Source of the DNA: Azadirachta indica | Lineage: Eukaryota > Streptophyta > Magnoliopsida > Sapindales > Meliaceae | Reading direction: 5' to 3' | DNA: 64,000 nt | Assembly: GCA_022749755.1 (NCBI GenBank) | Contig: CM040444.1 | Location: 6,699,009 to 6,763,008, forward strand | Part shown: positions 46,440 to 58,904 of the stretch, piece after piece | Layout: every line of letters begins with the position of its first letter | How positions within the stretch are numbered: the stretch's first letter is position 1 | Program-made: the position numbers and the translations under genes | The notes under the pieces: model-generated | Seen by the model: the letters and a program-made list of their open reading frames with translations, nothing else | Told to the model about the DNA's origin: nothing | The model's database searches: none

Positions 46440-47620
46440 TGAAGAAATTTCATGCATTTGGATTGCAACACAAATTCATGTATTGCAGATGCAAAAAAAA
46501 AAAAATCACGTAACTTAGGAAAGCCACTCATTGAATGAGTAAAAAATACTCGACTATCATGTCTTCATTGTCTATAGTAATATCAATTAATTAAACATTC
46601 TATACATATTTAATGGAACCCATCTAATTAGACAACCCAAATTGCAATTGGAAAAGCCCAAAACATTAGATATCTTAAGGACCTGTTTGATTTTAAACGA
46701 ACGTAAATAACAAATTTTAACAATATAAATTGTAATCATCACAGGAAAAAAAAAAAAATCAAAACGACATATACTCCTATATGTTTGTAAATATAGATTA
46801 ATTTTGGGATTTTTTTAACCCCCATTGAAATTATATATCGATTAACGTAATAAATTGCTTTCCCCAATTTGTTGACATCTCCTATTCCTATTAGGATGGG
46901 TGGATCCTTTTAAAAATAAGGAAAAAGTCTTTTACGGATAGTTGACTTCTTAAAATATTATATTTTAGTTCCAAAAATTTGATAAAATATTAAAATAAAA
47001 TATATATTTTTTATAAGCAACAATTTAGTCCATTACCTAAGATTTAAAACTATAATATTAAATTCAAAAAATATTATTTTATTTTATTATTTTAAAATTT
47101 TTTAGAAACAAAATTATAATTATTTAATTAAAATGTTAAAAAAATTAGATTAATTGATACTCTAAAATGCTTCTAACATTTTTTTAGTAAAATACAATAA
47201 AAAAAATATAATTGTTAAATATATGTTAAATAAAATATTATAAATACTTTATCTAACAATTCTTTTAATTATGTTGTATCAAATTGTTATCAAGAAAAGA
47301 AAAAGAAAAAGGATAAGAGTATTTTAACATATAAGTTTGTACAAATTTATTATAATTATTTTAATTTTTTTATATATTATATTTTTATTTCTAAAATTTT
47401 TTTAAATAATGAAATAAAATAAATATTTTTAAATTGAACATTTTAGTCCATAATAATAATATCCTGAGAACAATGGGGATTAAATTATTACCTATAAAAT
47501 ATGAAGCTTTATTTTATTATTTTACATAACGTTGGGGACTAAAATGATAATATAAAACCTTTCCCAAATCACTTTGAAATACTGCGTTTGTTTCCCGCTA
47601 CGATTAGGCAAAGCCCACGA
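46440..47620. other. AT-rich spacer before the F-box gene
   Basis: Long A/T runs with no ORF of note. The last 150 bp before 47,770 are less AT-rich and should hold the F-box promoter and leader. Confidence 0.45.
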
Positions 47621-47769
47621 ATTGCTAATAAATACGTTGCTTTATTGATATTTAGGGGAGTAGCAGAGAAGGATTTTTGTTGTGCTGTGCTCTCCTGGTC
47701 TGCCTTTGTCATCTTTCTTTCTATCTACCGTCTGCGTCTGTCTTTTCTGATCAATAATTTTGGAAAAGA

Positions 47770-48918
47770 ATGGTGGATTGGTCGGAACTTGAGGATAACC
47801 TTCTTATTGAAATTGCTAGGCGAATAGCGTTTCCTGACGATTTCGAAGCTTTTAAGAGGGTTTGTCGTACATGGCGAAGCGCGGCAATAAACAAGAAATC
47901 TCTTTACAAGCAATCTAACGATGAGATGCCACTGCTCATGCTTCCACCAGAAAAAGGCTGTAATCAACGTGGTTTCCTAAGTCTCTCAAATGGCATCACT
48001 CGTCTACTTAGCTTGCCCCAAGCAACGGCTAGGAAGTGTTTTTCATCAAAGGGTTGGCTTCTCACCATTGCCCCAGATTGGTGTATAAATCTTTTGCATC
48101 CTTTTTTCCGTGCTGAAATCAAACTTCCTCACATAAAAAGATTCAGAGTTTGGGATGATGGTATTTCTAAGGGTATGAAGCGTGCCTTTTTTATCGACAA
48201 ATTTGTTTTATCATCAAATCCTTTATCAAATGCTGACTATACAGTAATGGTTACTTACGGAAGTTATAAAAAATTTGCATATTGTAAACCTGGAGATATA
48301 GCTTGGACCACAATCGACACTGGTCTCGGAGCTGGTGAGGATGCTACTTTCCATGAAAATAAGTTTTATTTGATAAATTGTCGTACCCAAATATTTGTTT
48401 GTGATACATATGCTGATCCCATTGTGGCTCATGAAGTGGCTCGAATGCCGTATGGAATGATGGAGAGTTTGTGTACGTATGATCGACAGCCTTACGAGCC
48501 ATTGGGTTTACCCGGAAGGTTCTATGTTGTTGTTCTATCAGCAGGAACGTTGATTGTTATTAGACGATTAGGAGGGGAAGGCACTGATTCTTCTAGCAAG
48601 TTCAATTATAGAACTACGGGCTTTCAAGTTTTCCTTGTCGAAATAGGCAGCAATAGCTGGAGGATGGCTAAAGATATAGGCAATATAGCACTGTTTTTGG
48701 GTCACAGCTCTACGTTTTATGTTAAAACAGGAGGTATTTCAAGATGCAAGCCTAATTGTATATACTTTACTGATGATTGCCTAGAAGCATATTGGGATGT
48801 AAGAAAAGGAGGAGGCAGGGACACGGGAATTTATAACATTCAAGATGATACTTTTCTTCCATATTCTTGGCCTATATCATGCAATCGCCTCAATCCACCT
48901 ATGTGGATTGAAAAATAG
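47770..48918 (+). CDS. F-box/DUF295 protein, 382 aa
   Basis: F-box proteins recruit substrates to SCF ubiquitin ligases through SKP1/ASK. DUF295 (KIB-type) members are a large plant family. The N-terminus DWSELEDNLLIEIARRI followed by FEAFKRVCRTWRSAA (residues 3-41) is the F-box. The remainder is the DUF295 beta-rich domain with LPQATARKCFSSKGWLLTI (about 80-100), PGDIAWTTIDTG (about 173-185), FHENKFYLIN and VFLVEIGSNSWRMAKDIG, ending GIYNIQDDTFLPYSWP near the C-terminus, all family hallmarks. It is a single exon with normal length and no lesion. The first ATG after the less AT-rich leader gives a complete F-box, which supports this start. Its substrate is unknown. Confidence 0.9.
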   Translation: MVDWSELEDNLLIEIARRIAFPDDFEAFKRVCRTWRSAAINKKSLYKQSNDEMPLLMLPPEKGCNQRGFLSLSNGITRLLSLPQATARKCFSSKGWLLTIAPDWCINLLHPFFRAEIKLPHIKRFRVWDDGISKGMKRAFFIDKFVLSSNPLSNADYTVMVTYGSYKKFAYCKPGDIAWTTIDTGLGAGEDATFHENKFYLINCRTQIFVCDTYADPIVAHEVARMPYGMMESLCTYDRQPYEPLGLPGRFYVVVLSAGTLIVIRRLGGEGTDSSSKFNYRTTGFQVFLVEIGSNSWRMAKDIGNIALFLGHSSTFYVKTGGISRCKPNCIYFTDDCLEAYWDVRKGGGRDTGIYNIQDDTFLPYSWPISCNRLNPPMWIEK

Positions 48919-49118
48919 TACTTTCTTTTAAATTTTGTTTTTAATTTTTAGCTCATGATAATTGATTCTTTTGTTGAATTTTTCGCTTACAATTTCCTTA
49001 TGATATTTATGTAACTAGAAGACATTTATGTGTTGGTAACATGGATCTTGTAATAGGAAGTTTCATAATTCTTTTATAAGCATTATCTAATTTAAAATCT
49101 TCACTCTTGAGTTTAAAA
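48919..49118 (+). other. probable 3' UTR of the F-box gene
   Basis: T-rich and A-rich trailer after the stop, with AATAGG and AATTGATT-type signals but no clear AATAAA. The extent of the transcript is not known. Confidence 0.35.
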
Positions 49119-49294
49119 GGTTCAGCAATTCATGTATAAAGGTTAATAAATGTTATAAGAGGTATAAAAGTATACCCAAAAGAATTTATGATTAGTTACT
49201 GAGATTGGTTCAGCAATTCATGTATAAAGGTTAATAAATGTTATAAGAGGTATAAAAGTATACCCAAAAGAATTTATGATTAGTTACTGAGATT
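49119..49294. repeat. perfect 88-bp tandem duplication
   Basis: The unit starting GGTTCAGCAATTCATGTATA occurs at 49,119 and again at 49,207 with no difference seen over the 88 bp. Identity implies a recent slip or unequal exchange. Confidence 0.9.
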
Positions 49295-50643
49295 GGAAAT
49301 GTGCTTTCTTTTCCACAGGCTCACAATCTATTATACTTCTCTACAATACCAGACATAGATAAGGTGTTGAGATTTCAGACATAATTGTGATCAACAAGAT
49401 TGTTACAGTGATTTGGAATTCTAAGTTGGAAACTTTGTGAAGCTGCAATGCTAAATGGATTGCATGCCAGCTGGATTGTCAAATCTAAGCTGCGTTAATT
49501 TGGTATTAATTTGTTAAAATCATTAGTTAGTTTTAGGTGATGTCTGGCACATTTAACACTTCCAAACATTCTAAATTTGAATAACGATAAGAAATAAAGA
49601 TTATGTATTTTTCAGGTAAAGTTTTCTCACCATATCCAAACCTTTTTTTTTAAAAGAGAAATACGTTTTCTGGGTGTAAAATAAAAAATTTAGCCTGATA
49701 ATTCTTAAAGTTTAAAAGAGAGAGCCCTACCTGTACTCAATATAATTACGATACTAATAACATTTTTTATTTTGATTCTTCAGTTTGTAATTTTTATGCA
49801 GAAGAGCAAGAGTATCGAGGCCAACCATGACAGGGAAGATGGTCAGCTTGCAATGCGTATGCATTTGCAATTGTGTAAATTGGGTAGTAAGGGTGGTAAA
49901 TGTATTTTCACAACCGAACATGATTACTTGAAGTTCCAGGCCTAGTTGTTGGATTTTGTGAAGCAATCATTTACTTGTTATTTGGGCAAATCAACAACAG
50001 AAAAATGTATTTAACTGTAACTCTGCAGGTACAGCTGCCATTTTTTGATATTCAATCCGTTTATATGTGATTTCGGCAAATCTCAGGGGAGGTATTCGTT
50101 AATTTCCCAAAAGTTTTAATGCGTTATAATTAACATCACTAGTAGTTCAAACAGGTTTAAGCACATTTCACAACCTATTTACATGCATCATCAAGAATTA
50201 ACTCAGGTTTAATCTTAATGCATACATTGAGTCAGCATTGCAACAACTTGAATTGCTAATCAAAGGATTTTGCAACAGAGTTGAAGAGATTATTCAATAA
50301 ATCATTCTCATGATCAAAAGTTAGTTCATCCAGCAGCAAGTAGGATAATCCGATCTACTTGAACCTTAAATTTCTAGTAAACCAAAGATGGAAAGAAAAC
50401 AAATTGTACGCATTGATTTGCAATTAAAACAAAATTTAGATTACAACAGCTCTTTGCCTGTTTCCGCTCGAAGTATCTACTTGTCTGTTTAAATTATGTC
50501 ATTAAGCTACAGATTTCAGCAGCTAACGATCAAATTTTGATTTTGTCAGAGGCTATAAGTCCACCACCAAATGTAAATTACATCTAAAACTGAAAACCTC
50601 AAGCAAAATTTCAAGACCATGTGTATTTGCCCACATGATCCTG
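49295..50643. other. intergenic; one possible exon at about 49,801-49,945 (+)
   Basis: After an acceptor-like TTTTTATGCAG, the plus strand at 49,801-49,945 stays open and reads KSKSIEANHDREDGQLAMRM, then LQLCKLGSKGGKCIFTTEHD, then YLKFQA before TAG. It resembles a terminal exon of a real gene, but I do not recognise the family and see no partner exon. The rest, including the 3' flank of the helicase, is unassigned. Confidence 0.35.
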
Positions 50644-53600
50644 CTAATACCTTACAAATTGGCGCTTATCATCTTCATCTCTCTGCCTCCCATAAGGGTT
50701 GCTTTCACTGAATCCATTTCGGCTTCCTTCAACTTTACGAATTTTCTTTCTAAACTTGGAGGCACTGCTGTCTATGGTCAGGTTCACCTTTGGTGGGGAT
50801 GAAAAGCAGAAAGAAGAGGCGACTGCCTGCTCAAATACGCAACAAAAGTGCAGTTAGACCACGTTATGCTACAATATTTTACAGTTTTCAGCTGTATGTC
50901 ACCATATCTTATCACGTATCAGTGACTATATAGACAGAAACAAAGACATGCGTCTAACGATCATAGATCATAAAATAACCATAGCAGAGCCGATAACTAG
51001 GAGAATGCCGACACAAATTTCTATTCCCACCAGAATTCATCCTAAAAGACTGTTTGGAAAGGCCAGATCCTGATTTCTAGAGTAAAATTCCAACCAAAAC
51101 TAATTTGGTAACTTCACCCTGACTGAAATTGACATTTCTCTTCATTCGTAATGAAGTAAGAATAAGCTGTGCCCAATTTACTTAATCGGTCCTCTCCATT
51201 AGCAAATCAAATGAATACTGCTACTTGCCCTTAAAAGCATTCCTTCCATCCCCATGAACAAGGCTACAGCTTATAAAAAATAACATGCCATGGAAACTGA
51301 GCCACACAGTAGCACAGCTGCCAAAGGTTCTTAAGACTTTTAAGCCAAAATAATTGCATTGTTGCAAATGTGTTCCCCCCATGACATTAATTTCACAAGA
51401 ATCACTTCTCATTGACAAACTATTACAGCACAATTAAATCGTAGATCCAGATTCCATCACATTGTATGACAGAGTGTTTAAATGATTACTGCCTTTTAAA
51501 ACGATGGGAGAAAGACAGGTACCTGCAGATCGAGGCGATGTACATTGAAGATATCTTTCATAGAGTGCGAATTATATGCTAGGATGTAAGATCGATATGC
51601 ATCTTTGGCTGACTTGTTCAAATAATAATTGTTGGCGACTAACTTCTCCTGCATCATCCAAATAGTCTATGCTAAGTCTTCCTGCAGTAAGTTGCAAAAA
51701 TAAAAAATCACAAGGAAAGAGGAAGCATGACTATACCAGATGTGACTGCACATTTGCAAGCTTCTTTTGGTCAAACTCGTACTCCTTAACAGGGACTTTC
51801 GCTGCCTGAAAGCAAAGAGAGACTACAAAGTTCAGGAAAAAAAGTTGCACATTATGAAAAAGTTGTTTATTGTACATGCTCAAATTGAACTATAACTCGC
51901 TTGCCCCCCATCCCTAATCAGTCATTGGAAACCATGCTACAACAGCACTACATGGAATTGGATTGTTAATTGTTTTTAAGACGACATTTAGATCATCAAA
52001 GAGCAGTTATGCACATCAGCTCTAGTTTTATTCTCCCATTGTTTTCAATCCATATACTTGACCTTCAGATAACGCAGAAATTGCAACTCTTCCGGAATCA
52101 AGAAAAGCAGAGCATTTCCTCTTGCACCTTCCCCACGAGCTGTTCGACCAACCCGATGAATATATTCCTGAAAGCAGTGATTCAAAATTATATGTTACTA
52201 GACGGGAATGAAAAACAATGACAATGAACCAAGACTACGTAAAACATTATCAAGAAAGTGTCTTTGCACACCTTGGGTTCATCAGGAGGATCATACTGCA
52301 CAATCCAATCCTACAAAAGACAGGAAAAGAAAAATCAGTCAACAAAAATGTTCATCAATTTCAAATTTACAAGAAACATAAATTGGCATTCCCCACAATC
52401 AGTAGGACGAGAGCTGTAACTATAGCTTCCATTTCTTTGTAATATTGAGTAAACTACACTGTTCAAACAAACTGTGTAGGAAAGGAATACTAGTAATGAT
52501 GCATAGCATCTTTCTAGTCCCACTTCAAATTCTGCGGGTTGTTTCAGTCTGAAAATCCTATTTAATGTAATTAGATTAGAACAAAACTGAGTAAAAGAAC
52601 CCCGAACTTTCTCCCCAGTCAAATCCTAGTTTTTTATATAGTTGGGCAAAAATATAATGCAGCAAACGGATAATGTATCCTACATCAAATCTGGTGATGT
52701 TGCCTTTTAATTTATCTTACAGCATAAACATACCACAGCAGGAATGTCAAGTCCACGGGCCGCCACATCAGTACACAGCAAGATACCCTTCTCTGCTTTG
52801 CAGAAGTCAAAGAAGGTAGAGGTTCGTTTCTGTTGCTTTTGCTTTCCATGGATATCGAAGCAATCCACCTGAATGTATCTGAGAAGTTCCGAATGAAATT
52901 TGACAGAATTACATGAGGAGAAGAAGACCATCACTTTCTTTGACAGATTCCTCTTCAAAAAGGAATATAGAAGAATAAATCTCTTGGCACTAGGCACAAC
53001 ACAATAGCCTTGCTGCAAGCCTTCATTGGTGACCTAAATATGATAAAATTCTTGTTAGGTTTAAATGGTTATAGGTATGTTTTTATTTATGAAATACAAT
53101 TCAGCTCCACATCTACCTTATTTCTGCCATCATCCACATCAATATAAACAGGAGTTGTCTGAAATGACAAACGGGCTAGATCCTCAACCTGCAGATTTCA
53201 CAGAGAGTAAACCATAATAATATGAGTCAAAATTCAGACAAACTACTTCCGGCTTCGTATAAAAAAAAGATTAAATGATCTCACATGACAAATATATAGT
53301 TTTCCAAGTAGAAGATAAACTTGCTAAAAAATGTGCATATTATTAAGTGTCTAATCAAAAACTTGAACGTACATATAAAATCAAAATCCTGAAGCATTAA
53401 AATATTATTAATAGTAACAAGCTTGAAAACAAACCTTCTTAGTTTGGGTAGCTGAAAATAGAGCAGTTTGCCTATCCTGCATACAAAGTAGGAACTCTAT
53501 AAGCTCAAAAGCTTAGATCTGATAAAGTATGCAACTTATCTAGAAATATTCAAGTTCATCTACAAATTCAACTATAACAGAGAAGAAATTCAATGATCTC

Positions 53601-56600
53601 AGCATATTGAAGAAACACTTGTCACCAGAAGTTGCTGGTGGTAAAAAAAAAAATTGAGTGATAGACTGAGAAATACCCTAAACTCAAATCTATGCAGAAT
53701 GAGGCAATGCACTAGCATCAAACAGCATACTAAGTCATCAATCAAGTTTCAAGTTATGCATCATGGCATTCAGAAGGTGAACTCTTCTGAACCACTATTT
53801 CTTCAGATTACTGAGAAATACCCTAAAGTCAAATCTATGCAGAACAAGGCTATTCCCCGGCATCAAACATCATATACAAGGTCATCAATTAAGTTTATAG
53901 AGTCATGTGTCATAGTTTTCAACTGATTCACTCATCTGAGCCACCATTTCTTCAGAGAGAAGCACTCTGTTAAACTCTCTATGAAACCAGATAATACTAG
54001 AAACGGCTTATGCAAAGGAACATGTTATAAGGGCACTTAATAAAATTACTTATCATATACTGTTAATATCACCATTTTCAGAAAATGTATTCTCAAGACA
54101 GACTATTCTACATTATTCTTCTGGAAAAGACATTCTAGCACAATTTTTGCCTAAAGCGTGCTATTTTCATTTTGTAAACAAATTTAATACCCTCCATTGA
54201 ACTGTCGTAAATTCCATCAGATTTGGTAAAATCTGACAAAACATATAAAATTTGCCTAAAGTTTTAAGTCCTAAAGAATTGAACATATAAATGTCCACCA
54301 CTTAATTTACCTTCTTGGGTAGAAGCTTCATAATTTGCCTCATTTCTTCCTCAAAGTTTGCTTCCAAAATTCTGTCAGCTTCGTCAATCATAAGGCACTG
54401 CAAGTCCAAGAAATTTTTCTAAATAAGTTTGCAAATAGCAGACATACAACAACATAGTTACGCCCAGGTACTAAAAAATTGAATTTGTTCATGTTACCTT
54501 CAGGTTCTTATAGATAAACCCCTTGGTGTTTTGAAGATGGTCAAGAAGTCGACCAGGGGTTGCTACTAACAAATTTACTCCTTTCACAATACGTTCTGCT
54601 TCTCCTCTTCTAGCTGAACCACCAATAACCAAGCCAACAGTCTGGGAATGGTATTTTAAAAGGTCCTTTGCAACAGCATGGGTCTGGGATGTTTGAAAGT
54701 GGAATTAATGATGACAAGAATAGTTGAAGAAACAAGAACAAACAATATTTATGAAATATAAATCAGAAATGCAACACTTAAGATTCCTATCTAAATATTA
54801 GTTTGCCAAAGACTCACATCCAACAAACTTGTTTCTACTCACTTTAGATAACCAATACTTGTATAAACTTGAAAAGGATTGTAAAGAAAGAAAGAAATTT
54901 AAAATGAAATCCAAGTTTCAAGAAATTCTTGGCATTATCAGCTGTAAAAAAAATACGAGGATTTTCACCTGAATGGCAAGCTCCCTAGTGGGGCAAATGA
55001 CAATAACACCAGTTCCATTCCTTGGGGTGAACTGAGCATTATACAACAACTCCACTGCTGGTACTAGGAAGGCAAGGGTTTTCCCGGAACCTGTCCTGGC
55101 AGCTCCAAGCACATCCTTGCCAACCATAAGTGGTGGAATTGCTCTAACTTGGATCTGCATATGTAATGAAACTTAAACCATAAGAAATACAAGCTCTCCA
55201 CATTGAAAATCTGAATTATTTTATGTCAGGCATTCATGAAAATTACTATTACATTCTTCCCCCTAAAAAGAGAGAGAGAGAAAAACTTCTCTTAAAAGTA
55301 TTATGTAGAAGAATTCCTACCCAGCCAAAGAAACATCATTATGAGGTAACAAGAAATTTCATTCACCAAAACAGAAATAATATTCACCAGGAAGCTATAG
55401 GGACATTCTACACACAGAAATGAAGAGTAAGATTGAACATCCCTGGACTTATAATAACTCTAATGTGTTTCCATGCAGAATCACAGAAGGACATTTAAAG
55501 TCAAAATTTACAGAAATTTCAGGCTTGGATCTGCTTTAAATTTCTTAAATTATAGTGACGAAAGGAAATCATTTCTGCGACAATTGCATTATAAGGACAC
55601 AATTCCCATTACTATGTTTCTTCCAGCATAAATAAGATTTCCATAAGTATCTCCAAGACAGACAAGAAAGAAGTCTTTAATCCAAAATCGTAGCTTCACA
55701 GCTTTAAAGCAATTCAATCCAATAAAAACAGCAAGAAACAAGATTCCTGCTTCTCTGACCATACTCCACAATACAGTTGGTCATATTAGTAATTCTTGCC
55801 GATGATGATAGCATCTGCATGGCAATCGAGGTTAATCAGATATCTCTACCCAAGTTTTGTCCAATAAAGTCACTCTTTAACAACATCTCCAAGCACAGTT
55901 TTTTCCCACTTCCCACATACTATTCTAAAGTTTTGCTGAGTTATAGGAAAAATGTTGCAATTTGTTCGACATTTTGAAAGGACACCAGATTTTCAAGGCA
56001 AATTTTGCTTTTCCGAAAGTACTTCAAACAAAATCTAAAGAAATTCTAGCACAAGCCAAAAATGAAGAAACAGCATTCAAGCAACATGGTGTTATAAAAA
56101 CCAGAATACCCAATTCCCAATTGTTAATACCAAATATTTGAAGAATATATTTTCATAATTGATGATTATGGGATAAGTTTAATATTTGAATTTTCATTAA
56201 ATACTTGCATCAAACAGGTTCAAAAATAAAAGCCTGGGCTTCATGCAAACCCAAAATGTTTATACTGATTCCCAAATACTGCAATACTAACACAACCAGA
56301 AAATAAGGAAATTCTAACACAAGCCCATTATAACATCATGTATCATTAACCAGCTTCAATAGGAAACAAAGCTATCTGACGCATAAATCTCAAAATGTAA
56401 AAAATAAAAAAGAATAAAGAAAAGTACCTGAGTCATAAATTGAAAACCCATCTCCTGAATCGCTCTAAAAGTGTGCTGAGATAGCCCCAAAGACTCAAAC
56501 GAAGTAGTACTCATAATGCCACTCCCACTCTTCACATTCAATTTCCTCTCTTCATTATCCTCCTCACTGCCACTCTCTTTTTCCTCGCTCTTCTCTTGAC

Positions 56601-56913
56601 TCTTCTCTTTATTATTCTTCTTTTTCTTCTTCTCTCCTACATCTTCAATCTCTTCCTCTTGCTCTTCTTCTTGTTCTTCACTCTCTTTCTCCTGGCTCTT
56701 GCCTCGAATCTTCTCTTTATTCTTCCTCTTCTTTTTCTTCTTCTCTACAAACTCCTCCACCTCTCTCCCTCCCTCATCTTCAATCTCTTCCGCTTGCTCT
56801 TCTTCTGATTCTCCTTCTGGTTCTTCCTTAGTAGTTTGCTGCTCTACCTGTGCCACACTTGCTTTACTCTTGCGCTTTCTTTTTCTCTTCTTCAGTTCCT
56901 CTAAGAACGCCAT
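50644..56913 (-). CDS. RH51: DEAD-box ATP-dependent RNA helicase, HAS1/DDX18 type (RH27/RH51), 626 aa
   Basis: HAS1/DDX18 is a nucleolar helicase for ribosome assembly. Twelve exons, all in phase 0: 56,913-56,428; 55,154-54,969; 54,683-54,498; 54,397-54,311; 53,476-53,435; 53,188-53,117; 53,033-52,734; 52,310-52,272; 52,167-52,063; 51,805-51,737; 51,648-51,523; 50,826-50,644. Residues 1-125 are Lys/Glu-rich, with [13 protein letters not shown] nuclear signals. Then come the Q motif region (139-162), motif [10 protein letters not shown] (180-188), Ia PTRELA (217-222), TPGR (266-269), DEAD (291-294), SAT (323-325), ARGLDIP (445-451) and HRVGRTARG (470-478). Residues about 515-585 are the DUF4217 region. 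No lesion is seen. The longest intron is 1.27 kb. RH27 versus RH51 cannot be settled here. Confidence 0.93.
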
Positions 56914-56938
56914 TGCTGCTCGTAGCTTGTGTTGGATA

Positions 56939-57124
56939 CTAACATTAGAAACTCTTGATTTTTATTTCTTTTAATTCTATTTTTTCAACTTATAAATAAA
57001 CCTACAATCTAAGTAGAACTAAGATTGACAGATGATTAAACTAAGCAAATAAATCTAAAATAAAAACAATTTTGAATAAATAAATATAATCTAAATTGAG
57101 AACAGATAGAAATAGTGTAATTAC
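56939..57124 (-). other. probable 5' UTR intron of the helicase
   Basis: A donor CGTG/GTAATTAC (exon edge 57,125) and an acceptor TTCTAATGTTAG (exon edge 56,938) bracket an AT-rich 186-bp stretch. The GC-rich leader exon lies upstream at about 57,125-57,300. The ATG follows 25 bp after the acceptor. Confidence 0.5.
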
Positions 57125-57309
57125 CACGAAGAAGCGGCGAGCTGAGTGCGGCGGGTGTGAGAGACCTTTGCGGCTGTTCGTTGCGACTTGTTCGGATAAC
57201 AGGGGGCGGCGGTTGGCGGTTTCGATATGCAGCTTTGGTCAATTCCGGCGAGTAAAAGCGCGACTCGCAGAAAAAAATGTGGTTCGGTAACAGCAAAATC
57301 CTAAAGGGG

Positions 57310-57326
57310 TTAGGGTTTTAGGGTTT
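57310..57326 (-). promoter_or_regulatory. tandem telo-box motifs
   Basis: The minus strand reads AAACCCTAAAACCCTAA, two overlapping telo-box (AAACCCTAA-type) elements near the presumed start of the helicase transcript. In plants telo boxes are enriched in promoters of ribosomal-protein and ribosome-biogenesis genes, which matches the helicase's role. Confidence 0.7.
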
Positions 57327-57411
57327 GTTTGTGAGGTATGAAAAAAATGACAATTTTTTTTTAATTTTTTAATTTAAATTTTGATTGATTACGCTGCCTG
57401 TTGGCGCTACT

Positions 57412-57472
57412 TGGGCTGTCACTCCATGCCCATTTGCGCTACTTGGCCAGATTTTTGGGCTTGACATGGGCC
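57412..57472. promoter_or_regulatory. three site II motifs (TGGGCY)
   Basis: TGGGCT at 57,412-57,417, TGGGCT at 57,456-57,461 and TGGGCC at 57,467-57,472 lie about 100-150 bp upstream of the telo boxes. Site II plus telo box is a known combination in proliferation-linked plant promoters (TCP-factor targets). Confidence 0.6.
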
Positions 57473-57479
57473 GCACATT

Positions 57480-57645
57480 GAGACTCATTCATGACAGAAT
57501 AAAATAATTAAGTAAAGAACATATAAATCCCTAAGGTTTCACTTATTAAATTAATTAGTTCTAATAATTTTAAATATTTTCATTACAATCCTAATTGCAA
57601 TAACTCTTTAAACTCTATAAAATAGTAGCTAGTTATCGTTGTGAG
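57480..57645. other. short AT-rich spacer
   Basis: Nothing recognised between the helicase promoter and the gypsy relic. Confidence 0.4.
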
Positions 57646-57649
57646 GTTT

Positions 57650-58100
57650 CTTTCATTGTTGAAGACTATATGTATCTAAAGCTTCAGCCATATGAACAAA
57701 CCTTTGTGGCTTTTCGAGGTTTAATGAATCTTTTCCCCATAATTTTTTAGTCCATATCAAATTATTGAGAAGGCGGGTGCAATGACATATAGATTAGCTC
57801 TTCCTCCTGGTTCTCAAATTCATATTGTGTTTTGTGTTATTTTGTTACGGAAGCATTTAGGACCATTCGCTTTGACCTCTAAATAACTCCTACCAATTAC
57901 AGATAATTTTAATATTCTTCCACCATTTGAAGTTGCCTTGAATCATCGTGTTATTCGTAAAGGTAAATATCATCCAAAGTATGAGATCTTGGTTAAATGG
58001 AAAGGAGCGTTATTAAAAGATGCAACCTGAGAAAATAAGTAGGGCTTTATCAAGTCATATCCTGATTTTATCCTGATGGACAAAAATCTTTAAGCGAGTA
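57650..58100 (+). pseudogene. Ty3-gypsy pol 3' end with chromodomain
   Basis: Reading with frame changes and stops: YLKLQPYEQTFVAFRG, then YQIIEKAGAMTYRLALPPGS, LLRKHLGPFALTS, RVIRKGKYHPKYEILVKWKG and IKSYPDFIL. This is the integrase C-terminus followed by a chromodomain, as in plant chromoviruses. It is a different family from the relics at 39.2 and 43.8 kb. Several TAA/TGA codons and frame changes show old decay. Confidence 0.75.
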
Positions 58101-58400
58101 GGAATGATACATGCCATTATTCACAAAACCAACAATGCACTAGCTGAAACATGAATGAACTTTGTTAGTTTATTTTCATTCAGTAAATCTATGATATGTT
58201 AATATTTAGCTTTAGTGGGGTACTTTTATTTCCCATTTTTCCATATTTCTAGTATTTTTTGTTTCCAATATGTTGTAAGATTATTTATATATGATTAGAA
58301 ATCTCTTCAATAAAGGAAGTAGACAAGAAATATAATTATTCTCCTCTCATACTCTACTTCTTATTTTTTACTAAATTCTAATGTACCAGCTTCTCACCCT
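58101..58400 (+). repeat. probable gypsy 3' noncoding/LTR relic
   Basis: Sequence after the chromodomain contains LTR-like features: AATCTCTTCAATAAAGGAAG with an AATAAA signal and a pyrimidine-rich end near 58,335-58,370. The second LTR is not seen. Confidence 0.35.
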
Positions 58401-58904
58401 AAAAGTTTATAACTACATTAGTTATTTTTGGTGGATGGGTAACATGTTCTTCCACACATAAGATCGCAACTTTAAATATATATTTAACACCACGAAAAGG
58501 AGTTGAAGATGGTCGTGGATCCAATATTTTATGAGCCTTTTTTTTTATTATTGTGCCTAAAATAGTAGATTCAAGACTATCTTCAATCTTTTAATAATAT
58601 AGTAAGAAGGGCCTTATATTAAAGAATTATAGAGGAGATTGAGAGATGTGAATTAATAGGAGTGGAGGAAGAACAACTCTCATTATTTTTTCTTTTCTAA
58701 GAGGGGAATGAATCTTAGAGAGAGTATAGTTATAGTGGTGGTGGTGATATCGGTGAGAAAAACCAAAAAGGGAAGAAATTAAAGAAAAACCAAGTCAAAA
58801 AGGGCAGTAAATTTGATTGGCAATTATCAATGACAAAATGAAATTACCTCAACATACTGCTATATATATCACATCATAACACTATTATCTATAATATATG
58901 CACC
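58401..58904. other. unassigned AT-rich stretch
   Basis: No domain recognised. It may hold decayed 5' parts of the copia element that follows. Confidence 0.4.

Noticed and set aside
56596..56974. Plus-strand Leu/Phe/Ser-rich ORFs
   Set aside because: They are the reverse of the Glu/Lys-rich N-terminus of the helicase, so low-complexity shadows.
57036..57296. ORFs on both strands in the GC-rich leader of the helicase
   Set aside because: Best explained as 5' UTR exon, intron edge and promoter. Neither translation is recognisable.
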